This document shows positions 61,806 to 64,000 of a stretch of 64,000 nt of DNA, in pieces. Within the stretch, counting starts at the first letter, position 1. The number at the start of each line of letters is the position of its first letter. The DNA is from Cupriavidus basilensis. GTDB taxonomy: Bacteria; Pseudomonadota; Gammaproteobacteria; Burkholderiales; Burkholderiaceae. The stretch lies in assembly GCF_000876015.1 (NCBI RefSeq), contig NZ_BBQM01000029.1, positions 62,001 to 126,000 on the forward strand, written 5' to 3'. The notes under the pieces were generated by a model. That model worked only from the letters and a program-made list of their open reading frames with translations, did no database searches and had not been told where the DNA came from. The translations under genes were made by a program, and so were the position numbers.

Positions 61806-62546
61806 ATGACCCCGCCAGCCGCCATGCCGCTCCGCGTGGCCAGCCCTTGCCCGGCGCTGGACCTGTGGCGGCTCGACCTGTCCGGCCGCGGCATGGCGCT
61901 GGCCGACGCGCTGCCCTGCCTGAGCGGCCCCGAGCGGGACCGCTGCGCGGCGCTGCGCCAGCCGGCCGACCGCCTGCGCTTCGCGGTGACGCGCGCCAGC
62001 CTGCGCATGCTGCTGGCCGAGCGGCTCGGCATGCCGCCGCGGGCGCTGCCGCTGGTCGCGTCCGCGCACGGCAAGCCTTGCCTCGACCTGCCCGGCGCGC
62101 CGGCCTTCAACGTCTCGCATGCGGGCGCGCACGGGCTGGTGGCGCTGGGAGAGGCTTCGGCGGTGGCGCAGGCAGGCGTGGACGTGGAGCGCATCGATGC
62201 CGCGCTGGACCATGCGGCGCGGCGCGGGATGGCGCAGATGTGCTTCACGCCGCGCGAGCGCGAATGGCTGAGGGTGCTGGCCCCCGCGCGATGGCCCGCG
62301 GCCTTTCATGCGCTGTGGACCGCCAAGGAAGCGCTGCTCAAGGCGCTGGGCGTGGGCATCGCCGCGCATCTGCAGCAGGTGTCGGTATTGCCCGGCGTGG
62401 AGGGGATGCGCTTCGGCCTGACGCCGGAAACGCCGGAGATGGCGGCCCTGCTGGGCGGCGGCATGGCGCCGGAGCTGCATGCGCTGCCGGCGCCGGCGGG
62501 CTACGCCGCGGCGGTGGCGTGGCTGGCGCAGCCGGGCGGCGGGTGA
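61806..62546 (+). CDS. 4'-phosphopantetheinyl transferase, Sfp type
   Basis: 246-residue enzyme that loads the phosphopantetheine arm on carrier proteins of non-ribosomal peptide or polyketide synthases. Motifs: NVSHAGAHGLVALGE, GVDVERID (Mg binding) and FHALWTAKEALLKALGVG. The ATG at 61806 with AGGAGG 4-5 bases upstream was preferred to the ATG at 61539. Its neighbour is a FecI-type sigma factor, so it probably serves siderophore synthesis; no synthetase gene is in the window. Confidence 0.88.
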   Translation: MTPPAAMPLRVASPCPALDLWRLDLSGRGMALADALPCLSGPERDRCAALRQPADRLRFAVTRASLRMLLAERLGMPPRALPLVASAHGKPCLDLPGAPAFNVSHAGAHGLVALGEASAVAQAGVDVERIDAALDHAARRGMAQMCFTPREREWLRVLAPARWPAAFHALWTAKEALLKALGVGIAAHLQQVSVLPGVEGMRFGLTPETPEMAALLGGGMAPELHALPAPAGYAAAVAWLAQPGGG

Positions 62547-62693
62547 CGCGGCGGTGGCCGGCCGCCGGCGCGGGACCCGGGCGCGGCTGACGGAACCATG
62601 CGCGGAACCATGTGCCGCGGCCAGCGCGAGCGCTCGCGCCGCCGGGCCTGGAAATTGCATCGACCGGGCATGGCCACCAAACCACTGCCCGCC

Positions 62694-63686
62694 ATGTCGG
62701 ACTTCCCACAACGCTACGGTGTCTTCATCAACGTCGAGAACCCCGGCAACGATGCGCGCGACGCGCTGGCGCAGGCCGTGCGCATCGCGGTGGCGGCCGA
62801 GGCCCTGGGCTTTCACGAAGCCTGGGTGGCCGAGCATCACTACAGCCCCTTTGCCGTCGGCAGCGCGCCGCTGGTGCTGCTGTCCCACATCGCGGCCTGC
62901 ACGGCGCGGATCCGGCTGGGCACCGGCGCTTCGCTGCTGGCCATGAACGACCCGGTCCGCGTGGCCGAGGACGTGGCCACGCTCGACCTGCTCAGCGGCG
63001 GGCGCGTCGAGTTCGGCGTCGCGCGCGGCGGGCCGTTTCCGCAGCAGTACCAGGTGGCGGGGCTGGCGTCGGCCGGCGAGGCGCGCGAGCGCATGCTCGA
63101 GGCGCTCGCGCTGATCCGGCAACTGTGGCGCGAGCCGGTGACGAGCTTCGCGGGGCGCTTCCATCGCTGCGAGGGCGTGGCGCTGTCGCCGCGGCCCTGG
63201 CAGCAGCCGGTGCCCGTATGGCTGGCCAGCCTGAGCGGCGACGCGCTGCGCGTGGCCGCGCAGCACGGCTACGGCCTGATGGCGACGCCGTCGTCGGACC
63301 TGGCCAGCGTGGCGGCGCTGGTGGCGGCCGAGCGCGCGCGGCGCGGCGACTTCCCGTTCGCCATCGCACGCTTCTTCCATTGCGAAAGCGACCACGGCCG
63401 CGCGGTGGCGCATGGCGTGGCCGGCGTGCGCGCCTATCCCGGCGCGATGCAGGTGCGGTTCGCCGCGGGCAACCTGCCGCCGATGTTCGCCGCGGACGCG
63501 AGCGACGACGTCATCATGGCCAATGCCGTGATCGGCGATCCCGCGCACTGCGCCGCGCAGGCGCGCAGGCTGCGCGAGCGCCTGGGGCCGCACCGCCTGC
63601 TGCTCAAGCCCGCCACGCACGATCCGGCCAGGGCGCGCGCGGCGCTGGCGTTGTTCGCCGAGGCGCTGGGTTTGGGAGAAACCTGA
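62694..63686 (+). CDS. Luciferase-like flavin-dependent oxidoreductase (MsnO8-like)
   Basis: 330-residue bacterial-luciferase-type monooxygenase. GFHEAWVAEHHYSPFAVGS, RIRLGTGASLLAMNDPVRVA and DLLSGGRVEFGVARGG are typical flavin-barrel segments, and LEALALIRQLWREP follows. Start options are ATG 62694 and ATG 62670, neither with a good ribosome binding site; the first places the barrel strand directly after the start. It follows the phosphopantetheinyl transferase by 147 bp. A role in siderophore tailoring is possible but unproven. Confidence 0.82.
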   Translation: MSDFPQRYGVFINVENPGNDARDALAQAVRIAVAAEALGFHEAWVAEHHYSPFAVGSAPLVLLSHIAACTARIRLGTGASLLAMNDPVRVAEDVATLDLLSGGRVEFGVARGGPFPQQYQVAGLASAGEARERMLEALALIRQLWREPVTSFAGRFHRCEGVALSPRPWQQPVPVWLASLSGDALRVAAQHGYGLMATPSSDLASVAALVAAERARRGDFPFAIARFFHCESDHGRAVAHGVAGVRAYPGAMQVRFAAGNLPPMFAADASDDVIMANAVIGDPAHCAAQARRLRERLGPHRLLLKPATHDPARARAALALFAEALGLGET

Positions 63687-64000
63687 CATCGTCGGCAATG
63701 TCGGCTTTCCTACAACGCGGCGGACCGGGCGCGCCCGGATGCCGGGATGGCTTCACGTATAATCACGCGCGGGCCGGTCTGGCCCGAATCGAATCGAATC
63801 GCGGGCCCGGATCATGGGCCCGAATCATGGGCTTGAGTCGCGCGGAAAAAGGCGCGCCGGCATATCTCGGTATGTTCGTGGCCAGCAATCGAAAGGACAG
63901 GGATCATGCCGCACGTCTGGCGCAAATTGCGCGCACGGGTTTCGGTTTGCGAAACCGGTAGCGGCGCGCGTGCCGATGCGCGCGCGTACCCCGGCGGCGC
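63687..64000. other. Right-edge region with promoter-like and repeat elements
   Basis: Holds a consensus TATAAT (63758-63763) without a good -35, a triple GAATC repeat (63786-63800), two GGATCATGGG/GAATCATGGG direct repeats with GGGCCC arms (63803-63821), and a possible gene start at 63906. Confidence 0.5.
63906..64000 (+). CDS. Possible start of a gene running off the right edge
   Basis: ATG with AAAGGACAGG about 6-10 bases upstream opens a frame without stop to the window end, beginning MPHVWRKLRARVSVCETGSG. Nothing recognisable yet, and high GC makes open frames common, so this is only a candidate. Confidence 0.3.
   Translation, partial: MPHVWRKLRARVSVCETGSGARADARAYPGG

Overview
The window looks like a chromosome segment of a high-GC betaproteobacterium of the order Burkholderiales, most like Cupriavidus or a close relative. 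This rests on the very GC-rich third codon positions, three Bug-type (TctC-like) periplasmic receptors, many GntR/IclR/LysR regulators next to CoA-dependent catabolic genes, and two FecI-type sigma factors preceded by Fur-box-like sites. No rRNA, tRNA, CRISPR array, phage or insertion sequence was recognised. Gene density is high, and 4-base ATGA start/stop overlaps are frequent inside the operons.

Left part (1-11282). A minus-strand iron-signalling unit comes first: FecI-like sigma factor, FecR-like anti-sigma factor and a siderophore receptor cut by the window edge, with a Fur box at 2567-2585. Then follows a plus-strand set (3281-8093): di-haem cytochrome c peroxidase lipoprotein, porin, exported FMN-binding protein, ApbE flavin transferase and a small b-type cytochrome. 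A Fur-family regulator lies tail to tail with it, and a perfect palindrome covers its promoter. A membrane-anchored LuxR-type regulator and a Na+/H+ antiporter complete the region.

Catabolic islands (11386-31614). An amidase and a Bug receptor diverge from a GntR regulator across a palindrome. An IlvD-type dehydratase, RraA-like aldolase and 2-hydroxyacid dehydrogenase operon diverges from a second GntR regulator across another palindrome. Then come an unusual 0.8-kb nested inverted-repeat element (about 19535-20318), a frameshifted LuxR remnant and a second Bug receptor with a divergent LysR regulator. A hydantoinase-type ATPase pair diverges from a nitrilase/threonine-aldolase-like pair, followed by a MocR regulator and a CGNR zinc-finger protein.

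Transport/monooxygenase operon (31897-45206). An SsuA-like protein without signal peptide and an SsuD-like monooxygenase are followed by a complete branched-chain-type ABC importer, a complete peptide-type ABC importer with fused ATPases, and an NtaA/DszA-type monooxygenase. The likely role is capture and oxidation of organosulfur or aminocarboxylate compounds. A 13-bp perfect hairpin follows the last gene, then an inverted pair of consensus DnaA boxes.

Right part (45652-64000). An AtuA/DUF1446 gene overlaps a GntR/UTRA regulator. Then an IclR-controlled acid-degradation cluster runs from 48332 to 59272: OYE-type reductase, class III CoA transferase, two half-size MaoC proteins, SMP-30 lactonase, HMG-CoA lyase-like enzyme, HpaI-type aldolase, Bug receptor, MmgE/PrpD protein and acyl-CoA dehydrogenase. 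One sequence motif recurs at its two promoters. A CobW-family GTPase follows behind two Zur-like palindromes. The window ends with a second FecI-type sigma factor, a phosphopantetheinyl transferase and a luciferase-like oxidoreductase, which suggests a siderophore locus nearby.
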